Below, in pieces: positions 32,102 through 42,110 of a stretch of 64,000 nucleotides of DNA. The DNA is taken from positions 1 through 64,000 of the forward strand of contig JBDWAL010000050.1 in the NCBI GenBank assembly GCA_039978895.1. Direction: 5' to 3'. The notes beneath the pieces are model-generated. The model was given only the letters and a program-made list of their open reading frames with translations, was not told the DNA's origin and searched no databases. A program made the translations under genes and the position numbers. Source of the stretch: Aliishimia sp039978895. Its GTDB lineage: Bacteria; Pseudomonadota; Alphaproteobacteria; Rhodobacterales; Rhodobacteraceae. How positions within the stretch are numbered: the stretch's first letter is position 1; the number at the start of each line of letters is the position of its first letter.

Positions 32102-32782
32102 TTAGCCTTTAGACATTTCTTTGGCCTGTGCGATCCAATCATCACGATCGATCCGGCCTTTGAAATTCAGTTTATCGTCCATATCAGCCACATCTTCTGG
32201 CGTCCACTCTGCGATCTGGGCAAATGTTGTCACACCGAGATCGTTCAGCTTCTTGACGATCACCGGACCTACGCCGGAAATGTTGGTCAAGTCGTCGCCC
32301 GCAGCTGTATCTGCTTTCTTGGCAGCAGCTTTCTTAGGGGCAGCGGCTTTTGCTTCGGCTTTAGGGGCCTCTGCTTTTTTAGCGGCTTTCTTCGGTGCGG
32401 CTTCGGTTGCTGCGACGGCAACACCGGCGATCGAACCAACAGCAGCTTTGATGCCAGACTTGTCGCCACCAGAGGCGAGGATGTCTGTAACACGCACCAA
32501 TGTCAGCTTTTGACGGTGCCCTTTGGTCCGCTTGGAGGAGTGCTTACGACGACGTTTTACAAAGTTGATAACTTTGTCGCCTTTGACTTGCTCCACGACT
32601 TCGGCTTGAACAGCTGCGTCGGTTACGAACGGCGCACCAACAACTGTTTTGTCACCGACAACCATAAGAATGTCGTTGAATTGTACTGTTTCGCCAGCTT
32701 CAGCCACCAACTTTTCAACCCGGAGCATATCGCCCGAGGAAACTTTGTACTGCTTGCCGCCTGTCTTCATGACTGCGAACAT
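32102..32782 (-). CDS. rplU: 50S ribosomal protein L21 with C-terminal helix-hairpin-helix extension
   Basis: Residues 1-102 are ordinary L21 (MFAVMKTGGKQYKVSSGDML, KRRRKHSSKRTKGHRQKLT). The protein runs to 226 residues, about twice normal length. After an Ala/Lys linker (about 120-160, KKAAKKAEAPKAEAKAAAPK) comes a globular tail, DLTNISGVGPVIVKKLNDLG, with the GVGP of a helix-hairpin-helix, then FAQIAEWTPEDVADMDDKL. Such tails occur in Rhodobacteraceae L21. The tail could bind rRNA or DNA outside the ribosome core. Confidence 0.95.
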   Translation of the reverse strand: MFAVMKTGGKQYKVSSGDMLRVEKLVAEAGETVQFNDILMVVGDKTVVGAPFVTDAAVQAEVVEQVKGDKVINFVKRRRKHSSKRTKGHRQKLTLVRVTDILASGGDKSGIKAAVGSIAGVAVAATEAAPKKAAKKAEAPKAEAKAAAPKKAAAKKADTAAGDDLTNISGVGPVIVKKLNDLGVTTFAQIAEWTPEDVADMDDKLNFKGRIDRDDWIAQAKEMSKG

Positions 32783-32919
32783 CGCGTCTTTCCTTTACGT
32801 CTTCCGCGTCCATCAGGTCCCCAATTGGGTGTTTTGGCCATCATGGCCACCTTCGAACAGCGCGCTTACTTGCGTCATTAATGTTAACCCGCGCGAAGAA
32901 GCCCTCGCCGGGATGCGCG

Positions 32920-32948
32920 CTTATCCATAGGACAGCCGCGCAAGTCAA
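32920..32948 (-). promoter_or_regulatory. Sigma-70-type promoter of rplU-rpmA
   Basis: On the minus strand TTGACT (32943-32948) and GATAAG (32920-32925) stand 17 bp apart, close to consensus. The start of rplU is 138 bp downstream of the -10, leaving a leader of about 130 nt. Confidence 0.6.
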
Positions 32949-32960
32949 GGGCTTTCGGGG

Positions 32961-33773
32961 TCAGAGTTCCTGACTTCCTATGCGCAGGGCCAAGATACGC
33001 GCGGTTGCATAAGAGATGTCGTCATACAGCTGATTGAACCCTTCAAACATTGCTGCATTCAGAGCCTTGCCCGGGGGCGAGCGCCAAAAGGTGATATACG
33101 CGTGGATATCAGCGTCGCTTAGTGGTTGGTAAGACAGTAAAAGATAGGCCCCTATCCAATCAGCCGTGTCTTCGCGGATCGAAGGTTCCTGCGCCCAGAC
33201 TTCAGTGAGCATTTCGCTCTCGGAAAGCTGCAAACTTCCGCCATCCGCAAGACCTTCATAAAACCTCAAGTTCGAGTTCAACGCGCCAGCCACGTTGCGA
33301 TCCACCAGATCGCTCGCTTCCACTAGGTCTTTGATGCGTGCCACCATCCAAGGCTTTTCTTCTTCGGCAAGGGCCCACGCATGGCGCGCGGCCTCTTCGA
33401 CACTCGGATCTGTCATCGCACGCCGCGCGGCGAGCTCCAGTTCAACAATTCGCTGACCGGTTGCGCTGGTGAAGAACAGCACAGCGCCTTCGATCTGATT
33501 ACCTGTTAGCGACTTTTGCATTTCGGTTTCGACAGTGTTCCGCATCCGCGCTGGATCGTAGATCTCTTTGACCTGTTCCGTCAAAACCGTGTCTGGGTCT
33601 TGCCCCAACATGTCTTGTGACAAGGGGCCAAAATCATCCATACCTTCTTCGCGCGTGATCCCAATATAGGCGTCCATTTCAAGTGCATCATATAGCCGCG
33701 TGAAGTTGGCATCGGCAGACGCCATGACCGGCGCGATTGCAACCGCAAAGCAAAGCGCGACGGCACGGATCAT
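32961..33773 (-). CDS. DUF2059 secreted protein (second of a tandem pair)
   Basis: The 270-residue protein has a signal peptide (MIRAVALCFAVAIAPVMASA) and DUF2059-like helical repeats; the region ITFWRSPPGKALNAAMFEG echoes the DUF2059 'FYxSxxGKkl' motif. The function is unknown. It overlaps the stop of its homologue by 4 bp (ATGA), and its body repeats the pattern of the upstream protein: about 130 residues, the FTSATGQRIVELE segment, then a second copy of the motif. Confidence 0.7.
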   Translation of the reverse strand: MIRAVALCFAVAIAPVMASADANFTRLYDALEMDAYIGITREEGMDDFGPLSQDMLGQDPDTVLTEQVKEIYDPARMRNTVETEMQKSLTGNQIEGAVLFFTSATGQRIVELELAARRAMTDPSVEEAARHAWALAEEEKPWMVARIKDLVEASDLVDRNVAGALNSNLRFYEGLADGGSLQLSESEMLTEVWAQEPSIREDTADWIGAYLLLSYQPLSDADIHAYITFWRSPPGKALNAAMFEGFNQLYDDISYATARILALRIGSQEL

Positions 33774-34618
33774 AGATCGGTGCTCGGCTGGAGGCGGGCC
33801 ATAGCCGCCGCAAGCGCTTCGAAACGATTGGCCATCACTTCATACTGCACCGCATTCATCAGATCATACACTTCGCGCATCTTTGGATGCTCAAGCGCGT
33901 CAGCATAGGCCACCACTTCGTCATCCGAAAAGGCTTGGTAAGTGTAAGATGCCCCACTCAAAGCATTGGATTGGATCGACAGGCGTAACTCATCTTCCTG
34001 CGTGGCTAACATTGCACGAAGGTCTGTTTCATCCATACGCAGTTCAACCACCCCTGCCCCGGCTGCGGCCATCAAGAAGCGCACTTGGATTTCCTGAATC
34101 GCCCGGATCGCGGTTCCCGCAGAATCCGAGGCACGAGTCATCCGCTTGAGTTCTTCCAGACGCGGTGAGCTATGTTGCACCAAACCAGAAATAATGGCCG
34201 CGCCTGCTTCGTCTTTACCGACTTCATCTTCGACCATATGCGATGAGTTTTCGGCGTCCACCAAACGTTGCCCAAGGTCAGACCGGTAAAACGTGTTTGC
34301 ATGATCCAGCAAATCATCGCTCAAGGTTTGCGCCAAGATATCTATCGCCAAATCATGCATAAGTTCGGACTTGAATACGTCGTTGGACAAACGCGTCCAT
34401 TCTGACCCGAAATCGTCTGCTTCGATCCCGAGCATATTAGGTGCCGCGCCTGCGCTCAGCCGGATGCTTTCAAGGGCGACATCGAAGCCGGTCACGTTGA
34501 GGAACTCTTCGATCTTAGCGCGGTCCGCTGCAGCCAATGCCGACGTGACGCTGAGCCAGAGCACAGCAAAGGTCAAAGAGATGGTGGTGAGCAGTTGAGA
34601 GCGTACAAAACGGTGCAT
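33770..34618 (-). CDS. DUF2059 secreted protein (first of a tandem pair)
   Basis: The 282-residue protein starts with a signal peptide (FVRSQLLTTISLTFAVLWLSVTSALA written as residues 4-29). The DUF2059 motif is seen as HANTFYRSDLGQRLVDAE, with a second diverged copy near EVVAYADALEHPKMREVYDL. It is all-helical with few cysteines. It pairs with the following gene in one operon. The distant relation between the two proteins suggests an old duplication. Confidence 0.7.
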   Translation of the reverse strand: MHRFVRSQLLTTISLTFAVLWLSVTSALAAADRAKIEEFLNVTGFDVALESIRLSAGAAPNMLGIEADDFGSEWTRLSNDVFKSELMHDLAIDILAQTLSDDLLDHANTFYRSDLGQRLVDAENSSHMVEDEVGKDEAGAAIISGLVQHSSPRLEELKRMTRASDSAGTAIRAIQEIQVRFLMAAAGAGVVELRMDETDLRAMLATQEDELRLSIQSNALSGASYTYQAFSDDEVVAYADALEHPKMREVYDLMNAVQYEVMANRFEALAAAMARLQPSTDL

Positions 34619-34800
34619 GTGGTTTCCTCAATGTTACCATTCACAAAGTAAGCCGCGAGCGCTTGAACGCAAGGCTGTGGTAAACAAATGGTTACTATCG
34701 GCGCTATACCGTGTCGCGCGTGTTCCTTGAGGCGGCCACGATCGACGGGTTTGCCCTTGCCCTGTTTGAAAAACCAAACTAGAGAACCCTCGATCCCCGT

Positions 34801-34890
34801 GGAGAGGTGCCGGAGTGGTCGAACGGGGCGGTCTCGAAAACCGTTGAGCCTTCACGGGTTCCCAGGGTTCGAATCCCTGTCTCTCCGCCA
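34801..34890 (+). tRNA. tRNA-Ser (anticodon CGA)
   Basis: The 90-nt gene folds as a class II tRNA. The acceptor GGAGAGG pairs with TCTCTCC. The anticodon loop is CTCGAAA with CGA at 34835-34837, there is a long variable arm as in serine tRNAs, and the T arm is GGGTTCGAATCCC. The CCA end is encoded (34888-34890). It reads UCG codons. It stands alone between convergent or outward units. Confidence 0.95.
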
Positions 34891-35090
34891 TTTCCTTAAA
34901 AAATGTGCTCGTGACGGGTCTGATCCAGACTGTCGGTTGATTCCGATTTTTCGGGCCATCAACGGTTCAAGAACAAAATTCCGAGAGATGCGAAAATCAA
35001 GTTAATTGGTGAACCAGCGACCATTGGTTAAATCGGGCATATTCCGGTTCAGCGTAACTAAGAATTTGACTATCGCCCCTGCATCCAATT

Positions 35091-35600
35091 TCATGCCCCA
35101 AACTTGTAAAAAGCTGGCGCAAAGCGAACCTCTCCACTTGGTAAAGACGAACCAAACGCCAAAGCTTGCACAAGCGAAGGCGTAAGGTCCTCATAAGAGA
35201 GCCCACAATCCCCTCGAAAGCCAAAACGGCTATAATAGTTCGGGTCTCCTATGAGCAAGCAGCCAGCCGCGCTTTGCTTGAGAAGCATTGCGAGACCTTC
35301 TTTGATCAGCGCCTGTCCGATACCTTGTTTTTGTAGATCGGGCGCGACCGATACAGGCCCCAGCCCATACCAATTGCTTGATGCGTTGCCGATCAAAGCG
35401 GGTGAAAACGCGGCATGACCTACAATCTTTCCCGCAACAGAGGCGACAAGCGAGATCGTCAGATCGCCATCTTTTCGCAGCTCGTCGATGATTGGAGCTT
35501 CAGTCCCATCAGCGTAGGGCTTTCCCTCGAATGCGGCCTCTGTGACGGTGTAGATGGCCTGTTGGTCTTCCCTTTCTTCGGGGCGAATTTGAAACTTCAT
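35091..35600 (-). CDS. YhbS-like GNAT N-acetyltransferase
   Basis: The 169-residue protein has the GNAT core LGPVSVAPDLQKQGIGQALI (acetyl-CoA binding QxxGIG) and CLLIGDPNYYSRFGF, which is the YhbS-type signature. The start at ATG 35600 avoids an upstream extension that lacks similarity. The substrate is unknown. Confidence 0.85.
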   Translation of the reverse strand: MKFQIRPEEREDQQAIYTVTEAAFEGKPYADGTEAPIIDELRKDGDLTISLVASVAGKIVGHAAFSPALIGNASSNWYGLGPVSVAPDLQKQGIGQALIKEGLAMLLKQSAAGCLLIGDPNYYSRFGFRGDCGLSYEDLTPSLVQALAFGSSLPSGEVRFAPAFYKFGA

Positions 35601-36050
35601 GATTTTTCCCAGTTTATTTAGCGTAACGTTGCAATTCTGTAGTTGCCGGATCAGATGCTCGTTGAAGCTTAAATTTCGCATGACTTAACGTTTAAAAGGC
35701 GCCTAAGGAACAAGCAAAGATTGGCGTCAGCGGTTGCTTCTAATCGACGGCATTCCTTAAGTTGGCGCAAGCGTTTCAGACGCGACAACGGACTTTAGCC
35801 GCTTCCCAGAAGTTCGGCTAAGTGCGCGCAACGCCGTTCTTGGCAAAATCGCGAGGTCACATGCGGGACTGACCAACCTAAATTTCAATGACACGCTTGG
35901 GCGAATGTCCATCATCTGACACATTGCATTAGCCAAAAATAGATAATCACGGCGGGACGTGTGGCCACTGGACGTTTTGTGCAGGTTTTTTTGAACTCCG
36001 TGTCCGGCCTTTGAAATGCCTTTTTGCGCAGCGACGAAACTTAACGCCGA
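35601..36050. other. 450-bp gene-free interval
   Basis: No open frame with coding character, repeat or RNA gene is evident between the divergent acetyltransferase start and the amidohydrolase stop. It must carry the promoter of the acetyltransferase. Confidence 0.5.
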
Positions 36051-37670
36051 TCACACTTCGAACACGTCACGCCCATAACGAATGGTCTTGAGAACACGTG
36101 TCTGTTCAAGCTTGTCTGGATTAAGCAAGGGATTGCGGTTCAAAATGGCGAAGTCGGCCACCTTGTCGGGTTCAATAGATCCGCGTTTGTCGTCTTGAAA
36201 GACCTGCCACGCAGCATCAATGGTTTGCGCACGTAAGGCCGACAGAACGGAAATCTTTTGCCCCCCATCAAGCACCCTGCCCGCCGCTGTCATCCGGTTT
36301 ACCGCACAATGGGCGAGATGAATTGGCCGCGTGGGCGTCACGGAGGCGTCATTGTGCAAAGTAAACCGCACGCCATGGCGTTGCGCTGATCCCGCGGGTG
36401 ATATGCGCGCGGCACGGTCCGGGCCAAGAAACGTGTCATAGTGGCGATCGCCCCAAAAGTGGATATGGGCGGAAAAGAAACTGATCGTCACCCCAAGTTC
36501 GGCGCAGCGGGCAAGCTGGTCTTCATGCAGGACCTGACCGTGAATGATGGTGTGACGGTGATCATTGCGCAGATTGGCGGACTGAGCCGCATCAATTGCA
36601 TCCAAAAACATGTCCGCGCCCGCATCCCCGTTGCAGTGGCAATGGATTTGCAGCCCCATATCATGCAGCTTGCGGACTTGGGCGTTAAGGTCGTCCGCTG
36701 ACATATGAGGGACACCGCGCGGGTGTTGCTTTGAGATCGGACAGGCGTAATCTTCACGCAAAAACGCCGTTTGCAATTGAAACGCGCCGTCGGAAAAGAG
36801 TTTGCGCGGGCCAAGGGTAAAATGCGGTGTGTCGAAATCCGTCATGGCTTTTGGACCTTGGCTTAGTTGAGGTTCCAACTCGCCCTCCGGCAGGATCACC
36901 AAGTCGATACCCGGGTCTTTGCCCGCCTCAAGACTGGCGAAGTGATCCAGCATCTCTGTGTTGGCCCACGCATTTTGTGCGTAAGTGACGCCGTGCGCTA
37001 AGTAGTCGTCTCTCGTGGCGTCAAAGCCCTGCCAGAACTTATTCGTGTCGATCAAAAACGTGGTATCACCAAGCGGGCCCATGGCGCTGATGCCTTCGAT
37101 CAAACCGTTCAATTCGCCCGTGTCAGCATCGCGCCCATACCTGCCGCCCAACGGGGCAAGACTGTCCGCAAAAATCCCTTGTTTTTCCAAGGCACAAGAA
37201 TTGGCGACACCGTTATGCCCTGACGCATGGATGACCCAAATTGGATGCTCGCCCGAGACCGCATCTAATTCCTCACGGGTTGGCATTCGCCGCTCGGCAA
37301 TCGACGTATTGTCAAAAGCGACGCCCATAACCCACTCACCAATCGGAGTGTCGTAGACCTTAGCGGCAAGGCGCGCCATCGCGGTGCCCATGTCAACACA
37401 ATCACCGCGCGCACCGGACGATAGATCAACACGAAACAACTCGATGAAACCGGGATCTGGGAAATGCCCATGCGGATCGATAAACGCCGGGATCATAGTC
37501 AGCCCATCTAGATCAACTTCCACCGTGGCCGGCGGCATCTGTTTGCGCATTTGCGACACAGCCCCAACGGCTTTAATTTTGTCGCCAATCGTCAGGACCG
37601 CTTCGGGTGCCGTGTTTTGGGCGTCCATCGTTAAAATCACACCGCCATGATATAAAATGGATTGGGTCAT
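36051..37670 (-). CDS. YtcJ-like metal-dependent amidohydrolase
   Basis: The 539-residue amidohydrolase-superfamily protein keeps the metal-site motifs DPHGHFPD (HxH, about residue 60), LQIHCHCNGDAGADMF and HTIIHGQVL. The last segment, ADFAILNRNPL, closes the composite beta domain. YtcJ-type enzymes act on N-acyl or carbamoyl substrates, but specificity cannot be read. The chosen ATG (37670) follows an upstream extension that lacks domain sequence. It is divergent from the RND pump genes by 158 bp. Confidence 0.87.
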   Translation of the reverse strand: MTQSILYHGGVILTMDAQNTAPEAVLTIGDKIKAVGAVSQMRKQMPPATVEVDLDGLTMIPAFIDPHGHFPDPGFIELFRVDLSSGARGDCVDMGTAMARLAAKVYDTPIGEWVMGVAFDNTSIAERRMPTREELDAVSGEHPIWVIHASGHNGVANSCALEKQGIFADSLAPLGGRYGRDADTGELNGLIEGISAMGPLGDTTFLIDTNKFWQGFDATRDDYLAHGVTYAQNAWANTEMLDHFASLEAGKDPGIDLVILPEGELEPQLSQGPKAMTDFDTPHFTLGPRKLFSDGAFQLQTAFLREDYACPISKQHPRGVPHMSADDLNAQVRKLHDMGLQIHCHCNGDAGADMFLDAIDAAQSANLRNDHRHTIIHGQVLHEDQLARCAELGVTISFFSAHIHFWGDRHYDTFLGPDRAARISPAGSAQRHGVRFTLHNDASVTPTRPIHLAHCAVNRMTAAGRVLDGGQKISVLSALRAQTIDAAWQVFQDDKRGSIEPDKVADFAILNRNPLLNPDKLEQTRVLKTIRYGRDVFEV

Positions 37671-37828
37671 TGGGCTTACTTTCGCGGATTTCAGGATACG
37701 AGTTTTGGACGCTAAATCCAATTTGCAAGCTGCGCAATGTTTGCGCTCAACGTCCTACGGCAATCAAGATTGCAACCCAAAGTTATGCAAGTTACGTTAA
37801 TCAGAACAGTCATCAAAAGGCGCCCCCC

Positions 37829-39064
37829 ATGAAATATATACTGATCGCAGCAACTTTGTGGGGCGCAAGCTTGTCTTTTGCATCTGCGCAAGACCAAGCC
37901 CGACCGGCAAAGGTTTTCACGGTGGCCGAGCAAAGCCAGAACATTATGCGCAGCTATCCTGCAATCGTTTTGCCAAGCCAAGAAGTCGACCTGTCATTTC
38001 GCATCAGTGGTACGTTGATCGAGCTTCCAATCCGCGGTGCGATGCAAGTTGTTGAAGGCGATGTCATCGGGCAATTGGACACCCGTGATCTGGACAGTCA
38101 GGCCGCACAATTGCGCAGCCAACTTGATCAAGCCGATGCGCAGTTGGATGCGTTGAAAGCTGGTGCAAGACCGCAAGAAATCGCGGCACTTGAAGCAGGC
38201 ATTGACGCAGCGCAAGCGCAGTTGGATCAAGCAGTAGATCAAGTGGAACGCTCAAGGCAATTGGCGCAACGTGGCACGGTTTCTGGCGCGACCTTGGATC
38301 AGGACGAAGCCGCCTTGCGCGTGGCGCAAGCCTCTCTGCGCACCAGTGAAGAAGAGCTGGCCCTCGGACGCGCGGGTGGGCGGCCAGAAGAAATCGCGGC
38401 GTCCGAAGCCGCAATTCGCGGCATTCAAGCGCAGTTGGACGCTGTGATGGACGATATCACCGACGCCACATTGCGCGCGCCCTTCGCAGGTGTGATCGCG
38501 CGCCGCAATGTTGAAAACTTCAGCAACGTTCAAGCGGGGTCCACCATCGCAGTTCTTCAAGCGTTGTCAGTGGTGCATTTGGCATTTGATGTCCCTGCTG
38601 CAGATGTAACGGCGCTTGCGGCGGGGGGAACGGATGTGATCAGTAACCGCGTGCAATTGAACGCGCTGCCGGGCCAGACCTTTGCCTCTGAAACTGTGGA
38701 GTTTTCGATCCAAGGCGATCAGGCCACACAGACCTATCGCGGACGCGCCGCTATCGAGGTTCCCGACAATGCTTTGATCTTGCCCGGTATGGTTGGCACC
38801 GTGATTTCAACCGCGCCCGGCACCGCGCCAAGTGTACGTATTCCCCTGGCAGCCGTCGCCGCTATGAGCGATGGCGCGCCAAAGGTGTGGATCGTGGATG
38901 ATGCAGGTGCAGTCAACGAACGCGCCGTTGATTTGGGCGAGGTGTCTGGCAGTTTTGTTGTGGTCAAGTCCGGTTTGGATGCGGGCGACACGATTGTGTC
39001 TGCGGGGATAAACCAGCTAACTCCGGGGCTTGTTGTGCGCCCTGTTACCAAGATCGGGGGTTAA
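37829..39064 (+). CDS. RND efflux periplasmic adaptor (membrane fusion protein)
   Basis: The 411-residue adaptor has a signal peptide (MKYILIAATLWGASLSFASA), a lipoyl/hairpin part rich in Gln/Ala heptads (about 75-200), the DATLRAPFAGVIARRNVENF lipoyl half, and a beta-barrel domain. There is no lipobox cysteine. It hands substrates to the inner-membrane pump encoded 3 bp downstream. No TolC gene is adjacent, so an outer-membrane channel from elsewhere is used. Confidence 0.92.
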   Translation: MKYILIAATLWGASLSFASAQDQARPAKVFTVAEQSQNIMRSYPAIVLPSQEVDLSFRISGTLIELPIRGAMQVVEGDVIGQLDTRDLDSQAAQLRSQLDQADAQLDALKAGARPQEIAALEAGIDAAQAQLDQAVDQVERSRQLAQRGTVSGATLDQDEAALRVAQASLRTSEEELALGRAGGRPEEIAASEAAIRGIQAQLDAVMDDITDATLRAPFAGVIARRNVENFSNVQAGSTIAVLQALSVVHLAFDVPAADVTALAAGGTDVISNRVQLNALPGQTFASETVEFSIQGDQATQTYRGRAAIEVPDNALILPGMVGTVISTAPGTAPSVRIPLAAVAAMSDGAPKVWIVDDAGAVNERAVDLGEVSGSFVVVKSGLDAGDTIVSAGINQLTPGLVVRPVTKIGG

Positions 39065-39067
39065 GAC

Positions 39068-42000
39068 ATGGATCTTGCCCGGTTTGCGATTGAGAAACGA
39101 TTGATTTCTGCCGTTGCCACGCTTCTTATCTTGGTCGGCGGGTATTTTGCCTACACGCTATTGCCGCGCTTTGAAGACCCCGAATTTATCATTCGCCAAG
39201 CCCAAATCGTGACACCCTATCCCGGTGCAAGCGCCGAAGAAGTGGCGCAAGAAGTCACCGACGTCATCGAAAACGCCTTACAACAATTGCAAGGCGTTGA
39301 AGAGGTCACATCTGTGTCCTCACCAGGTGTCAGCCAGGTTTCGGTGGCGTTTACAATTGCCACAACCAAAGACTATGACGCACTTTATCAACGATTTGCG
39401 CAGATGCGGGCCAAAGTGAATGATGCCCAATCGAACCTGCCCCCCAATGCGCTTTCCAGCCAGATTTACGATGACTTTGGCGACGTTTTTGCACTGTATT
39501 TCGCAGTTGTCGGGGATAGCTTCAATCTTAGCGAATTGCACGAATATGCCAAAGACTTGCAACGCAACCTGGTGACAGTCGATGGGGTGTCCAAGGTCAC
39601 TTTGTCGGGTGTGCAAGAGGAACTCATTTATGTTGAATATGCCCCTGCCCGGTTGATCGAACTCGGCCTTGCGCCGTCCCAGATTGGGGACATCCTAAAG
39701 GGTCAAAACTTGGTGTCGCCAGCCGGGTCAATCGTGGCCGGGCAAACGCGCCTTGCCTTGCGCCCCGTTTCGGCGGTGGGTTCGCTCGATGCACTTGGTG
39801 CTCAATTGATCACAAATGCACAGACCGGGGTGTCGTTCCGATTGGCCGATATTGCGACGATCTCGCGTGGGCTCAAGGAACCCGCATCTACCTTGCTTTA
39901 TCGCAACGGAGAGCCCGCTATTGGGATTGGGATTTCCAATTCGATTGGCGGCAATGTTGTGACTATGGGCGAAGGCGTGAAGGCACGTATGGCGGCGTTG
40001 ATCTCTGATCGCCCGATTGGGATTGATGTGGTGGCGATCTCGGATCAATCGGCGAGCGTGAAAGCCTCTGTGGATGGCTTTGTGACGAACTTGGTTCTCG
40101 CCTTGGTTATCGTTGTGGGCACACTTCTCATCTTCATGGGACTGCGGTCTGGCATTTTGATGGGCGGCATTTTGTTGGTCACTGTGGCGGGCACCTTAAT
40201 CGGGATGTATCTGTATGGCCTTGATATGCAAAGGATTTCACTTGGCGCACTGATCATCGCGCTTGGTATGCTTGTCGACAACGCCATTGTCGTTGTTGAA
40301 GGCACATTGGTGCGTGTTCAGAATGGTGAAACCCCTGCTGAGGCAAGTCAGGCCATCGTCAAACAGACCAGATGGCCATTGCTTGGCGGCACCGTTGTTG
40401 GCTTTCTTGCGTTTTCTCCCATCGGGTTTTCGCCTGACAATACAGGTGAATATGCAGGCTCACTATTCTGGACAATACTGATTGCATTGATGTTTTCGTG
40501 GTTGGTTGCGATCTGGTTGACGCCGTATTACTGCACCTTGCTTCTGAAGGTCGGTAAGCGCGTGGAAGACAAACCAGAGATGGTTTTGTTGCGTGGGTAC
40601 CGCGCCCTTTTGTCGGCAGCCATTCGGGCACGATACCTCACGATAGCGCTTGTCATTGCGATGTTTGTCTCAGCATTGGCGATGTTTTCGATGGTGCCAC
40701 AAGGCTTTTTCCCATCCTCTACACGACCTCAATTTGTGGTCGATTACTTCCTGCCACTGGGAACGGACATCACGCAGACGGAAGAAGACCTGCTTCAAAT
40801 CGAAGAATTCGCACGCACACTAGATGGGGTTACAGGCACCAACCTAACCGTTGGCGGCGGACACACACGCTTTATGCTGACCTATGAGAGCGAAGATTCC
40901 AGTTCGTCTTATGGGCAAGTTCTGATCGATGTCGAAGACTTCAGCCAAATTGACGATTTACGCACGCAAATGCAGGGCTGGATTGATACGCAATTCCCCA
41001 ATGCTGCGGCCAAAGTCTGGAAGTTTGTCTTAGGCCCGGGTGGTGGCGCCAAGGTTGAAGCGCGGTTCACCGGACCGGACGCCTTTGTCCTACGAGATTT
41101 GGCCCAACAAGCAAAGCTGGCTATGTCACACGCTGGCGCAATCGCCATCAAGGATGATTGGCGCGAGCAAATGCAAGTGATCCGCCCCCAGATCAACGAT
41201 GCCAACGCACGTCGTTTGGGATTAACCCAAGATGAAATCTCAGGCGCACTCTATTCCCACTTGATCGGAATCAGTATTGGTACCTTCCGAGAGGGCGATG
41301 AATTGCGCGATATCGTGATGCGCCCCATCGCAAGTGCGCGCAAAGATGTAAGCGTGCTGCGCAACGTTCAGGTCTATTCGCAAGTGGCCGCAGGCTATAT
41401 TCCTATTGGCCAAGTGGTCGACAGCTTTGATCTGGTGTTCGAAGCCGGAAACCTGCGCCGCATTGATCGAGAATTGGCAATCACGGCGCAGTCCGACAAC
41501 GCGCCCGGTGTCTTATCTGGCGACCTTTTTGATGCAGTTCGTGCACCAATTGAAGCGATCCCATTGCCTCCCGGTTACGCGATGGAGTGGAAAGGCGAAT
41601 TTGGCAGCTCATCCGAAGCCAATGAAGGGCTCGCAGCGACGATGCCTTTGGGTTTCGGCGCGATGATCCTTGTGGTGATCTTCCTCTTTAACGCCGTTCG
41701 TCAGCCATTGATCATCTGGCTGACAGTCCCATTGGCGTTGATTGGCGTGATCTGGGGGTTGGCTTTAACGCAAACCCCGATGGAGTTCATGGCCATCCTT
41801 GGGGTGTTGTCCTTGACCGGGATGTTGATCAAGAACGCCATTGTTTTGATTGATGAAACCGACAGTCAGATCGCCAACGGCAAGGCCCGCATGCAAGCAG
41901 TGATCGATTCCGCGGTAAGCCGCGCGCGGCCTGTGATCTTAGGTGTTGTGACAACCGTTCTGGGTGTGTTGCCGCTGTTATGGGACCCGTTCTTCCAATC

Positions 42001-42109
42001 ACTCGCAGTCGTCATCATATTTGGCTTGAGCTTTGCGACAATCCTGACGCTGATCTTTGTCCCCGCCTTATATGCCGTGTTCTTTTCGATCAAAACTCAG
42101 GATACCTAA
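39068..42109 (+). CDS. RND efflux pump permease (AcrB superfamily)
   Basis: The 1013-residue pump has the twelve-helix RND plan with two large periplasmic loops. Motifs include the N-terminal YTLLPRFEDPEFIIRQAQIV and the TM4 segment LGMLVDNAIVVVEG, where the AcrB proton-relay pair Asp-Asp is Asp-Asn. The second half is recognised by LSLTGMLIKNAIVLIDETD. The Asp-Asn form is common in a large RND branch and should still couple to protons. The substrate is not known. Confidence 0.92.
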   Translation: MDLARFAIEKRLISAVATLLILVGGYFAYTLLPRFEDPEFIIRQAQIVTPYPGASAEEVAQEVTDVIENALQQLQGVEEVTSVSSPGVSQVSVAFTIATTKDYDALYQRFAQMRAKVNDAQSNLPPNALSSQIYDDFGDVFALYFAVVGDSFNLSELHEYAKDLQRNLVTVDGVSKVTLSGVQEELIYVEYAPARLIELGLAPSQIGDILKGQNLVSPAGSIVAGQTRLALRPVSAVGSLDALGAQLITNAQTGVSFRLADIATISRGLKEPASTLLYRNGEPAIGIGISNSIGGNVVTMGEGVKARMAALISDRPIGIDVVAISDQSASVKASVDGFVTNLVLALVIVVGTLLIFMGLRSGILMGGILLVTVAGTLIGMYLYGLDMQRISLGALIIALGMLVDNAIVVVEGTLVRVQNGETPAEASQAIVKQTRWPLLGGTVVGFLAFSPIGFSPDNTGEYAGSLFWTILIALMFSWLVAIWLTPYYCTLLLKVGKRVEDKPEMVLLRGYRALLSAAIRARYLTIALVIAMFVSALAMFSMVPQGFFPSSTRPQFVVDYFLPLGTDITQTEEDLLQIEEFARTLDGVTGTNLTVGGGHTRFMLTYESEDSSSSYGQVLIDVEDFSQIDDLRTQMQGWIDTQFPNAAAKVWKFVLGPGGGAKVEARFTGPDAFVLRDLAQQAKLAMSHAGAIAIKDDWREQMQVIRPQINDANARRLGLTQDEISGALYSHLIGISIGTFREGDELRDIVMRPIASARKDVSVLRNVQVYSQVAAGYIPIGQVVDSFDLVFEAGNLRRIDRELAITAQSDNAPGVLSGDLFDAVRAPIEAIPLPPGYAMEWKGEFGSSSEANEGLAATMPLGFGAMILVVIFLFNAVRQPLIIWLTVPLALIGVIWGLALTQTPMEFMAILGVLSLTGMLIKNAIVLIDETDSQIANGKARMQAVIDSAVSRARPVILGVVTTVLGVLPLLWDPFFQSLAVVIIFGLSFATILTLIFVPALYAVFFSIKTQDT

Positions 42110-42110
42110 G

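Noticed and set aside
32063..32881. 272-codon plus-strand frame opposite rplU
   Set aside because: It lies entirely over L21 and its leader; the translation is Cys/Phe-rich with no family pattern, as expected from the complement of Lys/Ala codons.
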